Assembly: GCA_002429245.1 (NCBI GenBank)
Contig: DIZA01000003.1
Coordinates: 1-32,459, forward strand
Reading direction: 5' to 3'
Length of the DNA: 32,459 bases
Source of the DNA: Candidatus Saccharibacteria bacterium UBA6040
GTDB lineage: Bacteria; Patescibacteriota; Saccharimonadia; Saccharimonadales; Saccharimonadaceae
Shown: positions 1 through 9,163 of the stretch, piece after piece
How the letters are laid out: each line of letters starts with the position of its first letter
Numbering within the stretch: position 1 is the first letter of the stretch
The notes under the pieces: generated by a model
The model's database searches: none
The model's input: the letters and a program-made list of their open reading frames with translations, nothing else
Told to the model about the DNA's origin: nothing
Position numbers and translations under genes: made by a program

Positions 1-1643
1 ACCAAAGTACGCTTAATATAATTCTCTGTTGTAAGTAATATAACAGAATCTTCTTCAGGAATGAGTTCCTCGTCGCTAAACTTACCTAGTTCGTTTGGCA
101 TAATCTTTGAACGTCGATCGTCACCAAAGCGCTCTTTTGATTCAAGCAACTCTTCTTTAATGATACGAAGAATTTCTTGTTCATCGCCCAGGATTCGCTC
201 AAGTTCCGCAATAAGCTTCAACAGTTCAGCAAGCTCTTGCTCGATCTTGTCACGCTCCAAACCAGTCAATCGACGGAGTTGCATGGCAAGAATTGCCTGC
301 GCCTGGATCTCAGAAAGTTTGAACTTTTCCTGCAATCCGGTCTGCGCTTCTTCGGCTGTCTTGCTGGCACGAATCAATTTGATGACTTCATCGATATGAT
401 CAAGCGCAATTTTGTAGCCCTCCAAAATGTGAGCACGAGCCTTGGCAGCCTTTAACTCAAATTCTGTACGACGACGAATGACGACCTGGCGGTGCTTTAT
501 GAACTCACGAAGGATGTCCTGAAGGCCAAGAATGCGTGGTTGGATTCCATCAACAAGCGCAAGCATGTTGTAATGAAAACTCGTTTGGAGTGCAGTCATC
601 TTGAATAATTGGTTCAAAATCTTCTTTGGATATGAGTCCTTGCGGAGCTCAACCACAACACGGACTGCGCCACGCGCACTTTCATCACGAAGATCGCTAA
701 TAACAATCTTTTTATCCTTGTGGAGCTCGGCAATTTTCTCAATAAGCGTTGCTTTATTTACACCATAAGGCATCTCTGTCACCACGATTTGACTGCGTCC
801 TTTTTTGGTTTCTTCGATGGCAGTCACGGCACGAATTACAACACTTCCACGTCCGGTTTGGTACGCTTGGCGCATTGGCGCGCCACCGTAGACGATGCCT
901 CCGGTTGGGAAATCTGGGCCCTTTACGTGTTGCATTAAGTCTTCGACAGTCGCTGCTGGATTGTCGATTAATTCGATAGTCGCATCAACCAATTCACCTA
1001 AGTTGTGTGGCGGAATATTTGTTGCCATACCGACAGCGATACCAACCTGTCCGTTCAGGAGTAGGTTTGGTAGACGCGCAGGCAAAACAGACGGTTCTTG
1101 TTCAGAGCCATCGTAGTTATCGCGGAAATCAACGGTATCCTTCTCAAGATCCTCAAGAAGTTCGTTACCCGCACGACCAAGTCGAGCCTCGGTGTAACGG
1201 TTTGCAGCTGGTGGATCTCCGTCCATTGACCCGAAGTTACCCTGTCCGTTGACGAGTGGATAGCGCATCACCCAGTCTTGAGCAAGACGAACCATCGCCA
1301 TATAGATAGATGAGTCGCCATGCGGGTGGTACTTACCCATCACGTCTCCGATAATACGGGCACTTTTGAGGAAACGGCCGGTTGGGCGGAGGTTCTGCTC
1401 ACCCATTGAGTACAAAATGCGACGGTGCACGGGCTTGAGTCCGTCACGGACGTCAGGCAAGGCACGATCAACGATCACGCTCATTGAATAACGCAGGAAG
1501 CTGTCTTCCATGACGTTCTCAACAGAGAGGTTCTCGACGATACGAGAGTGTGTTTGTGGTGTAGTGATTACTTCTCCATCGGGGGTGACGGGAGCGTTCT
1601 CTTCTGCTGCATTTGCTGAGTCAAAAATCTGTTCGTCGTCCAT
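1..1643 (-). CDS. gyrA: DNA gyrase subunit A, partial (C-terminal part off the left edge)
   Basis: GyrA is the DNA-cleaving subunit of gyrase, acting with GyrB to introduce negative supercoils. About 547 codons are open from the ATG at 1643 to the window edge; the rest of the coiled coil and the beta-pinwheel domain are missing. Visible landmarks: the winged-helix block with KYHPHGDSSIYMAMVRLAQ near residues 104-122, the catalytic tyrosine Y150 in AANRYTEARL, and a helical coiled-coil segment with repeated ELLKLIAELERIL-type sequence. There is about a 28-residue N-terminal extension compared with E. coli GyrA. The start is one base after the gyrB stop, so the two are translationally coupled. 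Oddity: the position matching E. coli Asp87 in the quinolone region is Met115, while the Ser83 equivalent (S111) is kept. The GyrA versus ParC choice rests on adjacency to gyrB. Confidence 0.96.
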   Translation of the reverse strand, partial: MDDEQIFDSANAAEENAPVTPDGEVITTPQTHSRIVENLSVENVMEDSFLRYSMSVIVDRALPDVRDGLKPVHRRILYSMGEQNLRPTGRFLKSARIIGDVMGKYHPHGDSSIYMAMVRLAQDWVMRYPLVNGQGNFGSMDGDPPAANRYTEARLGRAGNELLEDLEKDTVDFRDNYDGSEQEPSVLPARLPNLLLNGQVGIAVGMATNIPPHNLGELVDATIELIDNPAATVEDLMQHVKGPDFPTGGIVYGGAPMRQAYQTGRGSVVIRAVTAIEETKKGRSQIVVTEMPYGVNKATLIEKIAELHKDKKIVISDLRDESARGAVRVVVELRKDSYPKKILNQLFKMTALQTSFHYNMLALVDGIQPRILGLQDILREFIKHRQVVIRRRTEFELKAAKARAHILEGYKIALDHIDEVIKLIRASKTAEEAQTGLQEKFKLSEIQAQAILAMQLRRLTGLERDKIEQELAELLKLIAELERILGDEQEILRIIKEELLESKERFGDDRRSKIMPNELGKFSDEELIPEEDSVILLTTENYIKRTL

Positions 1644-1644
1644 A

Positions 1645-3624
1645 TTAAATATCCAAATCCTCTAAACTTAATGACTTTGCACGGCTTTGAATAAAGCTTT
1701 TGCGAAGGTCTACTTGATCACCCATTAACTTGGTAAAGATTGCGTCAGTCTTTTCAGCATCCTCGACTCGTACCTGAACAAGCACACGATTCTCTGGGTT
1801 CATCGTCGTATCCCAAAGTTGTTCAGCGTCCATTTCACCAAGTCCCTTATAGCGTTGCAGCATCGTGATGCCGGCTTGCTTCGTCAGGTCGGCTTCTGGA
1901 TCAACTTTCACACCCTTTTCTTTTCGTTCAGCGATCATACGCTGAATGATTTCATCACGCTCATCGTCGCTGTAGGCATACTCTTTTTTAGTACCCTGTC
2001 GGAGCAAGAACAGTGGTGGTTTCGCAAGATAGACGTGTCCACCAGCAATGATCTCGGGCATGTAGCGGAAGAAGAACGTCAGCAATAGCGTCGAGATGTG
2101 GCTTCCGTCGACGTCGGCATCGGTCATGATCACGACGCGGTGATAACGAAGTCCAGTGATATCAAATGAATCACCGATTCCGACACCAAAGGCCTTAATC
2201 AAGCTAACAATTTCGTTGTTACCGAGCATACGATCAAGACGTGCACGTTCGGTGTTCAAGACCTTACCACGAAGTGGCAAAATGGCCTGTGTTCGGCTAT
2301 CGCGACCAGACTTGGCTGATCCACCAGCCGAGTCACCCTCGACGATGTAGATTTCAGACTCCGAAGGGTCTTTGCTTGAACAGTCAGATAGCTTGCCTGG
2401 AAGGCTGAGACCATCAAGTGCACCCTTACGGATGACATTGTCACGGGCTGCACGAGCAGCTTTACGCGCACGAGCGGCAAGCAATGCTTTCCCGACAATC
2501 TTCTTGGCAATCGCCGGGTTTTCGTCAAGATAATATGAGAAGTATTCATTCATCACTTGTTCAACGTAACGGCGAACTTCTGGGTTACCTAGTTTGTTCT
2601 TGGTCTGACCTTCGAATTGAGGATCAGGCATTTTCACGAGGATAATCGCTGTAAGACCTTCGCGGATATCATCACCTGTCAGGTTGTCTTCTTTTTCTTT
2701 CAGAAGACTACTTTTACGTGCGTACTCATTAATAACGCGCGTTAATGCTGAACGGAATCCGACTAAGTGCGTTCCACCGTCAGGGGTGAGGACGTTGTTC
2801 GCAAATGGTTTCACGAGTTCCACGTAAGTTTCGTTATATTGCACAGCAATTTCAACCATCGTGTCTTCAACGAGCTTCTCGACGTAGAAGATATTTTCGG
2901 TGGTAACGTCTTTGCCGATATTTAAGTGCTTTACGTAGCTTTGGATACCACCTTCAAAGTAGAAAGCGGCGCGTTTATTGGTACGTTCATCAACAACAGA
3001 CACATAGACGCCCTTTGTGAGGTAGGCCTGGTGACGAATGTAGTCAACAACCCATTCATAATCAAATTCGATCGTTTCTTTAAAGATTGTTGGGTCTGGA
3101 TAGAAGGTAATGGTCGTTCCGTTTTTACGGTCAGTCTTCCCGACTTTTTTGAATGGTACTTTTGTCGCACCACGCTCGAACTCGATACTATATAACTGTC
3201 CTGCTTGAACAACTTCTGCGATAAGCGTCGTCGAAAGGGCGTTTACAACGCTTGAACCCACACCGTGAAGTCCAGACGATACCTTGTAACCACCACCACC
3301 GAACTTACCACCGGCGTGAAGCACGGTTAATACTGTCTCAAGGCTACTGAGTCCAGTTTTCGGGTGCTTATCGATAGGAATACCACGTCCGTCGTCAGAG
3401 ATCTTCATTCCGCCGTCAGCGAGAATAATAACTTCTACCTTGGTTGCGTACCCTGCGATCGCTTCGTCGATCGAGTTATCGGCGATTTCTTTAATAAGAT
3501 GGTGCACACCGTCAAATCCAGTGCTTCCGATGTACATTCCTGGTCGTTTACGGACTGGTTCTAGGCCTTCGAGGACCTGAATCTGAGAGCCGTCGTACGC
3601 TTTATCTGTTTTCTGCTGAGCCAC
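1645..3624 (-). CDS. gyrB: DNA gyrase subunit B
   Basis: GyrB is the ATPase subunit of gyrase. The 659-residue product has the GHKL ATPase fold (EIADNSIDEA with the Mg-binding Asn near residue 50, DDGRGIP at 77-83, GLHGVGSSVVNALS near 118-131), the transducer domain, and the TOPRIM domain (EGDSAGGSAKSGRD at 429-442, DADVDG at 502-507), then YKGLGEMDAEQLWDTTM near the C-terminus. The length is that of the short GyrB type, without the E. coli insertion. It is the first gene of a gyrB-gyrA operon; the downstream gyrA ATG lies one base beyond the stop. A sigma-70 promoter about 100 nt upstream reads toward it. Confidence 0.98.
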   Translation of the reverse strand: MAQQKTDKAYDGSQIQVLEGLEPVRKRPGMYIGSTGFDGVHHLIKEIADNSIDEAIAGYATKVEVIILADGGMKISDDGRGIPIDKHPKTGLSSLETVLTVLHAGGKFGGGGYKVSSGLHGVGSSVVNALSTTLIAEVVQAGQLYSIEFERGATKVPFKKVGKTDRKNGTTITFYPDPTIFKETIEFDYEWVVDYIRHQAYLTKGVYVSVVDERTNKRAAFYFEGGIQSYVKHLNIGKDVTTENIFYVEKLVEDTMVEIAVQYNETYVELVKPFANNVLTPDGGTHLVGFRSALTRVINEYARKSSLLKEKEDNLTGDDIREGLTAIILVKMPDPQFEGQTKNKLGNPEVRRYVEQVMNEYFSYYLDENPAIAKKIVGKALLAARARKAARAARDNVIRKGALDGLSLPGKLSDCSSKDPSESEIYIVEGDSAGGSAKSGRDSRTQAILPLRGKVLNTERARLDRMLGNNEIVSLIKAFGVGIGDSFDITGLRYHRVVIMTDADVDGSHISTLLLTFFFRYMPEIIAGGHVYLAKPPLFLLRQGTKKEYAYSDDERDEIIQRMIAERKEKGVKVDPEADLTKQAGITMLQRYKGLGEMDAEQLWDTTMNPENRVLVQVRVEDAEKTDAIFTKLMGDQVDLRKSFIQSRAKSLSLEDLDI

Positions 3625-3730
3625 GATTGATAAACCTCTATTTCCCCTATTTTCCGAAATTGTCTGAAGTATTCCGTAAGTATATACGTGCGGTCGCTTC
3701 GAGTCGTTTTACGGTCTTTTAACTACAACT

Positions 3731-3759
3731 ATTATACCCGAAAAGATGTGTTCACTCAA
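3731..3759 (-). promoter_or_regulatory. Promoter of gyrB-gyrA
   Basis: On the minus strand the sequence reads TTGAGT, a 17-nt spacer, then a perfect TATAAT (plus coordinates 3754-3759 and 3731-3736). The predicted start is near 3724, giving a leader of about 100 nt before gyrB. Seen directly; activity is inferred. Confidence 0.75.
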
Positions 3760-3787
3760 GTCCCTTACATTATTATGTACGGGGGTA

Positions 3788-3817
3788 TTGCACTGAACAC
3801 AATAGTTATGCTAATCT
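3788..3817 (+). promoter_or_regulatory. Promoter of the LPHTG surface-protein gene
   Basis: TTGCAC (3788-3793), an 18-nt spacer and TAATCT (3812-3817) preceded by TTATGC, the extended -10 context seen at other promoters here. It reads toward the gene at 3874 and is divergent from the gyrB promoter. The leader would be about 50 nt and has no clear Shine-Dalgarno site. Confidence 0.5.
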
Positions 3818-3873
3818 GAACCATAAGAGGTAATCTTTAATATCAACACCACAAAAAACAAAAGAGCAAAAAC

Positions 3874-5091
3874 ATGTTTAGAAAAATAGTATCGAATCTG
3901 TCTTTCAGCCCCGCACTCGTCGGGCAACTTGGGTTTTACGCCAAACGTTTAAAGAAAGAGCAAGCCACTCGCCGACTTGGCCTTGTCTTTGTTGCACTCG
4001 CGCTCGTGGTGCAATGTTTAGCTGTTTTTCAACCACCTGAATCTGCAAACGCAGCCAGTTCTAATGACCTTGTTTCTGGTGGACTTGGCTTAGGATCGAA
4101 TCGTTCGATCAATCACTTCCTCGCGCCATACGATGCGAACACGAACCATCTTAAAGATATTATGAATTACATGGGTATTTCTCGTGCCGATATCCAGAAT
4201 ACGCAGTACAGTTCATTTATTACCGGAAGCACGAAGCGATCATGGGGGCACAACCCAATTCACACGACGTCATCTCGTGAACTCCCCACCACAATCACCA
4301 ATCCAGACGGTACAGGAAACATCACAACCATCTATAGTCGCCCGCTCGAGCTCTCAAACGGACCTAACGCGCGTATCTATGCATATATAGGACATTCGCC
4401 TCGTGTTGGCTGGTTTGCCTTGATGCAAGCCTGTGGTAACTTGGTCACAAACATTATTCCACCACCAATCACGCCTCCGCCACCAACTCCACCGAAACCT
4501 GCAAACATTGTCGTATCAAAGACGGCAACCAACGTGACACAAGGTAATGTGACCGCAAGTACTGTTGCCGCTAAAGAAAGCGACAAGATCACGTATACAT
4601 TGAGCCTCGAAAACACTGGTGGTTCAGCAAAAGTCAGCAAGATTGAAGACAACCTTACCGATACGCTTGAGTACTCAACCCTCATTGATAATGGCGGAGG
4701 GACGTTCAATGATACGACCAAGACCCTATCCTGGCCGGATGTGAATCTGGCTCCGGGCGGAAAACAGTCACGCACCTTTGCTATCCAAATGTTGTCGACC
4801 ATTCCATCGACACCAGTCGGGCAAAGTGACCCAGAATCATACAACTGTATTATGAATAACGTCTTCACGAGTGGTGGAAGCCCGAGTGTCGGTGTCACCA
4901 TTCCTGTCACCTGTGCACCTCCAAAAGTGATCGAACAAGTCACGACCGAGTTGCCACACACAGGACCAACCGAAAACATGATCTTTGCAGGTGTCATCCT
5001 TGCCGTCGTCACCTACTTCTTCCTACGATCGAAGCAACTTGGTAAAGAAGTAAAACTGATTCGTCGCGATCTAAATAGTGGAACGATCTAA
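3874..5091 (+). CDS. LPXTG-type cell-surface protein with DUF11-like domain
   Basis: A 405-residue exported protein. It has a long N-terminal region (SFSPALVGQLGFYAKRLKKE), a hydrophobic stretch at about 35-53 and a plausible signal-peptidase site after SANA (57-60). An uncharacterised extracellular part follows, then a proline linker (PPPITPPPPTPPKP), a DUF11-like beta-sandwich repeat (about 205-310), and at the C-terminus LPHTG at about 360-364, a hydrophobic helix and a basic tail. This is the layout of sortase-anchored Gram-positive surface proteins. The tail after the helix is unusually long (about 21 residues), so a stay-in-membrane role is possible. The cytoplasmic-looking N-terminal segment resembles the extended signal peptides of some surface proteins. 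The function is unknown; adhesion or a host-contact role is only inferred. The next gene follows after 8 nt. Confidence 0.8.
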   Translation: MFRKIVSNLSFSPALVGQLGFYAKRLKKEQATRRLGLVFVALALVVQCLAVFQPPESANAASSNDLVSGGLGLGSNRSINHFLAPYDANTNHLKDIMNYMGISRADIQNTQYSSFITGSTKRSWGHNPIHTTSSRELPTTITNPDGTGNITTIYSRPLELSNGPNARIYAYIGHSPRVGWFALMQACGNLVTNIIPPPITPPPPTPPKPANIVVSKTATNVTQGNVTASTVAAKESDKITYTLSLENTGGSAKVSKIEDNLTDTLEYSTLIDNGGGTFNDTTKTLSWPDVNLAPGGKQSRTFAIQMLSTIPSTPVGQSDPESYNCIMNNVFTSGGSPSVGVTIPVTCAPPKVIEQVTTELPHTGPTENMIFAGVILAVVTYFFLRSKQLGKEVKLIRRDLNSGTI

Positions 5092-5099
5092 GGAATTAT

Positions 5100-5678
5100 A
5101 TGAGTACACCTGAACAACAACCACAGAACCCCGAAAACAGCGTCGAAACGCCAAAAGTTTCTGCTGAGCAATACGAAGCCCTCGATCAAAAAGTCGAGAA
5201 GCACATCGATAACATTGAAAGTGGTGAGAAAGCGGCTGAAAAAGCACGCGTCGAAGCACTTGAAACTGCTATCAGCGTCGAAAAAGGCAGTGCCGAGAAA
5301 GACAAGAAGCCTAAAGAAGGCCCTGCGACACCTCGTCGTCGCGGTGGTATCAGCAAAAAAGAGAAGACAGCCAGCTTCAAGAAGCACATGAAGAACGTGC
5401 AAGCAGAAATGCCCGCACCGCAACGTGCCTTCAGCAAGCTGATCCACTCACCCATCGTCGAAAAGACCAGTGAATTTGTGGGATCAACGGTTGCACGACC
5501 AAACGCCATTCTTTCTGGCGCCGTCGTCGCATTCTTCCTTGTCCTTGCGGTCTACATCGTGGCGAAGAACCTTGGGTATGTCCTCTCAGGATTTGAGACC
5601 ATTGGTGCCTTTATCGTCGGTTGGGTACTGGGTATCCTTTACGACTACTTCCGCGTGTTAGTCACCGGCAAAAAATAG
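5100..5678 (+). CDS. Hypothetical membrane protein, charged N-terminus and two C-terminal helices
   Basis: 192 residues. The first about 130 are hydrophilic, Lys/Glu/Ala-rich and probably helical or disordered. They are followed by a helix at about 135-155 (LSGAVVAFFLVLAVYIVAKNLGYV) and a second at about 165-182 (TIGAFIVGWVLGILYDYFRVL), with a basic C-terminus. AAGGA sits 6 nt before the ATG. It lies 8 nt after the LPHTG protein gene, so the two are cotranscribed; a partnership at the cell envelope is inferred. The family is not recognised. Confidence 0.75.
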   Translation: MSTPEQQPQNPENSVETPKVSAEQYEALDQKVEKHIDNIESGEKAAEKARVEALETAISVEKGSAEKDKKPKEGPATPRRRGGISKKEKTASFKKHMKNVQAEMPAPQRAFSKLIHSPIVEKTSEFVGSTVARPNAILSGAVVAFFLVLAVYIVAKNLGYVLSGFETIGAFIVGWVLGILYDYFRVLVTGKK

Positions 5679-5714
5679 CTCGGTTAATCCCCCTTAAAGC
5701 CTGTTACTAACAGC

Positions 5715-5812
5715 AAATAAAACCCCGGTTGTGCATTTCAAAAGCCCTTGATGTTGGCGCTGACGCTTCAACGCTCGTAAGTCTTTTGTAATACACAACC
5801 GGGGTTTTATTT
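5715..5812. terminator. Long bidirectional terminator with nested internal helices
   Basis: A perfect 19-bp inverted repeat (5715-5733 with 5794-5812, core AAAACCCCGGTTGTG) lies between two convergent operons and ends in T-rich tails on both strands, as expected for a shared terminator. Unlike ordinary terminators the arms enclose 60 nt, which itself holds nested pairs: CAAAAG/CTTTTG (5739-5744 with 5783-5788) and GTTG-GCG/CGC-CAAC (5753-5759 with 5764-5772). Confidence 0.75.
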
Positions 5813-5820
5813 AGTTTTAA

Positions 5821-8700
5821 CTAACGGAGTTTGACGTGGACCTCGTCATCCGAGTTTTGCGATGGATCACGGATGTGAAGTTTGTTTACTTCCACTGGCT
5901 CATCCCGTTTCGGTTCGGGAGTATCCTCTTTGGGTGTCGGTTTTGGCGCCTCTTCAACAGGCTTCTGATCAATCGTCGATTGCAGTGGCTGCGGGGCTGG
6001 AGGTTGAGACGCAGGCACACCAGTCGTTGGGCCGAATGCAGGGTTCGGCGCTGGTTGTGCGGGTTGACCCGGAGTCGCTGCAGGTTTTGCGGCGATTTGC
6101 TGACGTTTCGCTAACCACTCATCAAGGAATGATGACCCACCAGTTGTAGCAGGTGGACCGCCAGCTGGACGAGGTGCAGCGGGTACACTTCCGCTATTTT
6201 GGAGGGCTGCCATGCGTGCTTCTTGGGCTTGTTTCAATTGATCCATCTTGGCTTTTCGGGCTGTATCACCAGCACCAAGTCGAGCGAAGATATCACGTTC
6301 AACTTCTGCCCTAGGACGGCCGTATTTGGCCGCAGAGAGCTTCTTTAGTGCATCACGCAATTGTGGGTTACTTGTTCCCATTGGAGGCACCAGCGACATG
6401 CTGAAGGCCGATGAGGGCACATTATTGATCATGACCGAGGTGATAGTCTTAAAGTTCGGAAGCTTGGTAAGGTCTTCAGCGTCAAAAGTTGGTGCAAACT
6501 TCTTTTGAAGGATCTCGGCGTCGGTAATACCAATACGTCCTGCGACGACTGTTCCGATGTTACCGATGATAGCCTCACGGATCTTATCGGTTAGCTGTGT
6601 CATGAACTGGTTCGCAAGAATAAGGCTCAGGCGATACTTACGCGCCTCAGACAAAATGCTTTCGAAACTATCGGTCGCAAAGTTCTGGAACTCATCTACA
6701 TATAATGAGAAGTCGGTGCGTTCTGCTTCAGGGATATCGGCACGTCCCATAGCAGCTGCCTGGAACTTCATCACGAACATCATACCAAGGAGTTGCGAGT
6801 TCAACTCTCCTGTTCGCCCCTTTGAAAGGTTCACCAGCAGAATCTTTTTGTTATCCATGATCTCGCGTAGATCAAAACCACTCTTGGTCTGACCGATGAT
6901 ATTGCGCATCATTTCGTTACCCAAGAAGGCGCCAAACTTACTGGCGAACCAACCCAACATCTCACCCTTGGCAGACTCGCTGGTCTGGGCCATTTCCTTG
7001 TTCCAGAAGTCGAGTACCATACGGTTTTGGACGAACTTAATCTTTTCATCAGCGAAGGCCTGATCGATAAACACCTGTTGGACATCAAGGAATGATGATC
7101 CACCTGGATCACTCATCACCGTTAAGGCAGCGTTACGGAACCATGATTCGAATCGTGGACCGACAATACCCGTGTGGCCTGGGTCATACAACTTATAAAG
7201 CATCGCAATCGACTCTTGAATCAAGAAGTCTTGTTGGTCGGGGTTATCAAACTCAAATAGGTTAAGTCCGATCGGCATCTCCATGTCACCAGGACTAAAG
7301 TAGATAACGTCTTCGACGCGTTCTTTCGGCACCATACCGAGAAGTTCCTCGGCTGAATCACCGTGCGGATCAATGAAAGCAAAGCCCTTGCCATCCATCA
7401 TGTCTTGGAAAGCGAGGTTTTCAAGCATCTTTGACTTACCCGTACCGGTCTGACCAATGATGTAGGCATGACGACGACGGTCGTTGGTGCTAAGGCGAAT
7501 CGGCTTCTTAACGCCACGGAACTCATTAGTACCTAGTAGGAAGCCTTCATCCATAATCTGTGTTGGACCATCGACTTGCTTGTCCATCTGACGCGTGACC
7601 TGTGAGGTTGGGATTGAGCCCTGGTCCGGCAAGTGGAAGATCGAAGCTAACTCGACAGTATTAAGGATGTTCTGATTCACCTCTTGCGGGAAGAAGCGGA
7701 AGATATAGGCAGTGACGAACTCTTCGATATCTTTACTAACCGTAAACTTGAATCCGTTATTTGCGCTAGAGTCGAATAATGAAAAAGCAGACACGACGCT
7801 ATTAAGCATCGCCTGCGATTTGCCGGCTGTATTGGATGACGCAACCACGCGGATAAGGGTTTCATAGCCTGGGTAGCGGGTTTTATCTTCGATAGCTTCG
7901 ACTTCAGCTTGTTCAAGTGAACTGAGTTGTTTATCTTCAGGCTTCGCTTCTTTGCTTTCAGGCGGTTTCCAGAGCGCTTCCATGATTCCGGCAGCATTAA
8001 GGCCGGCAAAGCCTTTTTTGATGCCTTTATTCTTTTTGATGTTTTCGGCAACGTTGACAGCGCTTCGATTCCAGCCAGTAAATGCTGGGCGAATCAGGAT
8101 CTGGATACCGATGCCGTCTTCACGACTCGCTGCAGATAATGCGTTTAGCATTGCGCGAGCTGCATCGCGTTTTGATTCTTGGTACGTCGCAATTGGGTGT
8201 GCGTAGTTTTTCTTTAGCGTGAACTCGCCACCAATCGTGCCACTCATCTTGCCCGCTGGGTTAAAGATGTTGCGCTCAGATACTTCCTCTAGCCGAGCCG
8301 AAGGGTAAGCCGCTGCGACTGCCTGTGTAATGACGTCGACCATAATGATAGGCGCAACGACATAGTAATGAACGAGGCCTTCGTGCGCGACAACTTCAAA
8401 TGAAACGTGGCGTTGTCCGTAGATACGGCTCTTGAAGCCTTTGGTCGCTGTGCTGGCAATAATGTTGTACATGACCTGCGCTTGCGACAGGACTTCTTCG
8501 GTGACGTCACGTTCGTCACGACCATTGTTTTCAAGGTCGTCACCTGCTGGCGGGATGTGGATGTAGAGAGGAACCATCTTGAGGCCTCGTTCATAGTTCT
8601 TGGCTTCACGAAGAATCTTACGATACTGCGCAAAGGCAAAGTAAAGAACGCCGGCAATAACGGCAAGGATTACCAATGTGGTAACAATGAACCCTAACAC
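5821..8700 (-). CDS. VirD4/TraG-like type IV secretion coupling ATPase
   Basis: 959 residues starting at GTG, with GGAG-type Shine-Dalgarno sequence upstream. Layout: one N-terminal membrane helix (about 4-25); a roughly 370-residue region of the kind found in CPR type-IV-secretion ATPases; a P-loop ATPase with Walker A GQTGTGKS at 416-423, a DPHGD segment near 444-448 and Walker B FSLYVDEF at 664-671; a TraM-recognition-like segment following LILANQFMTQL; and a Pro/Ala-rich, low-complexity C-terminus from about 830 that ends in charged residues. Such ATPases power or couple DNA or protein substrates to type IV secretion or conjugation machinery, and act at the inner membrane. The small gene upstream (8734-9156) is 33 nt away and probably cotranscribed. 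No other secretion genes are visible here, so its machine must be encoded elsewhere. A type IV pilus role is less likely. Confidence 0.82.
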   Translation of the reverse strand: MLGFIVTTLVILAVIAGVLYFAFAQYRKILREAKNYERGLKMVPLYIHIPPAGDDLENNGRDERDVTEEVLSQAQVMYNIIASTATKGFKSRIYGQRHVSFEVVAHEGLVHYYVVAPIIMVDVITQAVAAAYPSARLEEVSERNIFNPAGKMSGTIGGEFTLKKNYAHPIATYQESKRDAARAMLNALSAASREDGIGIQILIRPAFTGWNRSAVNVAENIKKNKGIKKGFAGLNAAGIMEALWKPPESKEAKPEDKQLSSLEQAEVEAIEDKTRYPGYETLIRVVASSNTAGKSQAMLNSVVSAFSLFDSSANNGFKFTVSKDIEEFVTAYIFRFFPQEVNQNILNTVELASIFHLPDQGSIPTSQVTRQMDKQVDGPTQIMDEGFLLGTNEFRGVKKPIRLSTNDRRRHAYIIGQTGTGKSKMLENLAFQDMMDGKGFAFIDPHGDSAEELLGMVPKERVEDVIYFSPGDMEMPIGLNLFEFDNPDQQDFLIQESIAMLYKLYDPGHTGIVGPRFESWFRNAALTVMSDPGGSSFLDVQQVFIDQAFADEKIKFVQNRMVLDFWNKEMAQTSESAKGEMLGWFASKFGAFLGNEMMRNIIGQTKSGFDLREIMDNKKILLVNLSKGRTGELNSQLLGMMFVMKFQAAAMGRADIPEAERTDFSLYVDEFQNFATDSFESILSEARKYRLSLILANQFMTQLTDKIREAIIGNIGTVVAGRIGITDAEILQKKFAPTFDAEDLTKLPNFKTITSVMINNVPSSAFSMSLVPPMGTSNPQLRDALKKLSAAKYGRPRAEVERDIFARLGAGDTARKAKMDQLKQAQEARMAALQNSGSVPAAPRPAGGPPATTGGSSFLDEWLAKRQQIAAKPAATPGQPAQPAPNPAFGPTTGVPASQPPAPQPLQSTIDQKPVEEAPKPTPKEDTPEPKRDEPVEVNKLHIRDPSQNSDDEVHVKLR

Positions 8701-8733
8701 CTTTCTTCTCCCCTCACGTCTTCCCTCTCACTG

Positions 8734-9156
8734 CTAGCTACTACTAGCGCCGAGATCCTTATTGTATCGCTTCTTTAGATAATCTCGCTGTAACTCGTTT
8801 ACCTTATTGGTTCTTTCGAACGGATCGTCTTTGGTTTGTAAGATGATCTTTTTAGCCTTGTCGACCCATTCCTTCTCGATCACGTCCTCGTCGGCGGCGA
8901 CTACGGGACTGTCCGTCACCGCTTGTTGCGTCCCTTGAACCAATGGCAATGGTGGCGCGGGCGGCATCATCGGCATGCCCGAAGCGGCGGCATCGGCCGC
9001 GGCGGCACTCACTTCGGCCGCCTGCTCGAAGCGTTCTTGGCTACTCTCTAACCCACTTTCAGGGGTGGGCAGCACGGGAATACGTTCTCCCCCCGGAGTG
9101 ACGCTCGTTGGTGCTAGTTCTGGCCCACTTGGGACCCTGGGAGTTTCGGGCTGCAT
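8734..9156 (-). CDS. Pro/Ala-rich small protein upstream of the type IV ATPase
   Basis: About 140 residues. The N-terminal two thirds are rich in Pro, Ala and Ser and probably disordered; the C-terminal 50 residues form a charged helical block (EKEWVDKAKKIILQTKDDP...LQRDYLKKRYNKDLG) that is probably the conserved part. Two ATGs compete. The first (9163-9165) overlaps a perfect TGC-TATAAT -10 element, so it cannot lie in that transcript. The second (9154-9156) falls right at the predicted transcription start and is chosen here as a leaderless start. It lies directly upstream of the coupling ATPase and may be its partner; the function is unknown. Confidence 0.65.
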   Translation of the reverse strand: MQPETPRVPSGPELAPTSVTPGGERIPVLPTPESGLESSQERFEQAAEVSAAAADAAASGMPMMPPAPPLPLVQGTQQAVTDSPVVAADEDVIEKEWVDKAKKIILQTKDDPFERTNKVNELQRDYLKKRYNKDLGASSS

Positions 9157-9163
9157 ATCTGTC

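Noticed and set aside
4377..5012. 211-codon minus-strand frame opposite the LPHTG protein
   Set aside because: A shadow of the real gene: the opposite strand has export signals, domain pattern and an LPHTG end, while this frame has none.
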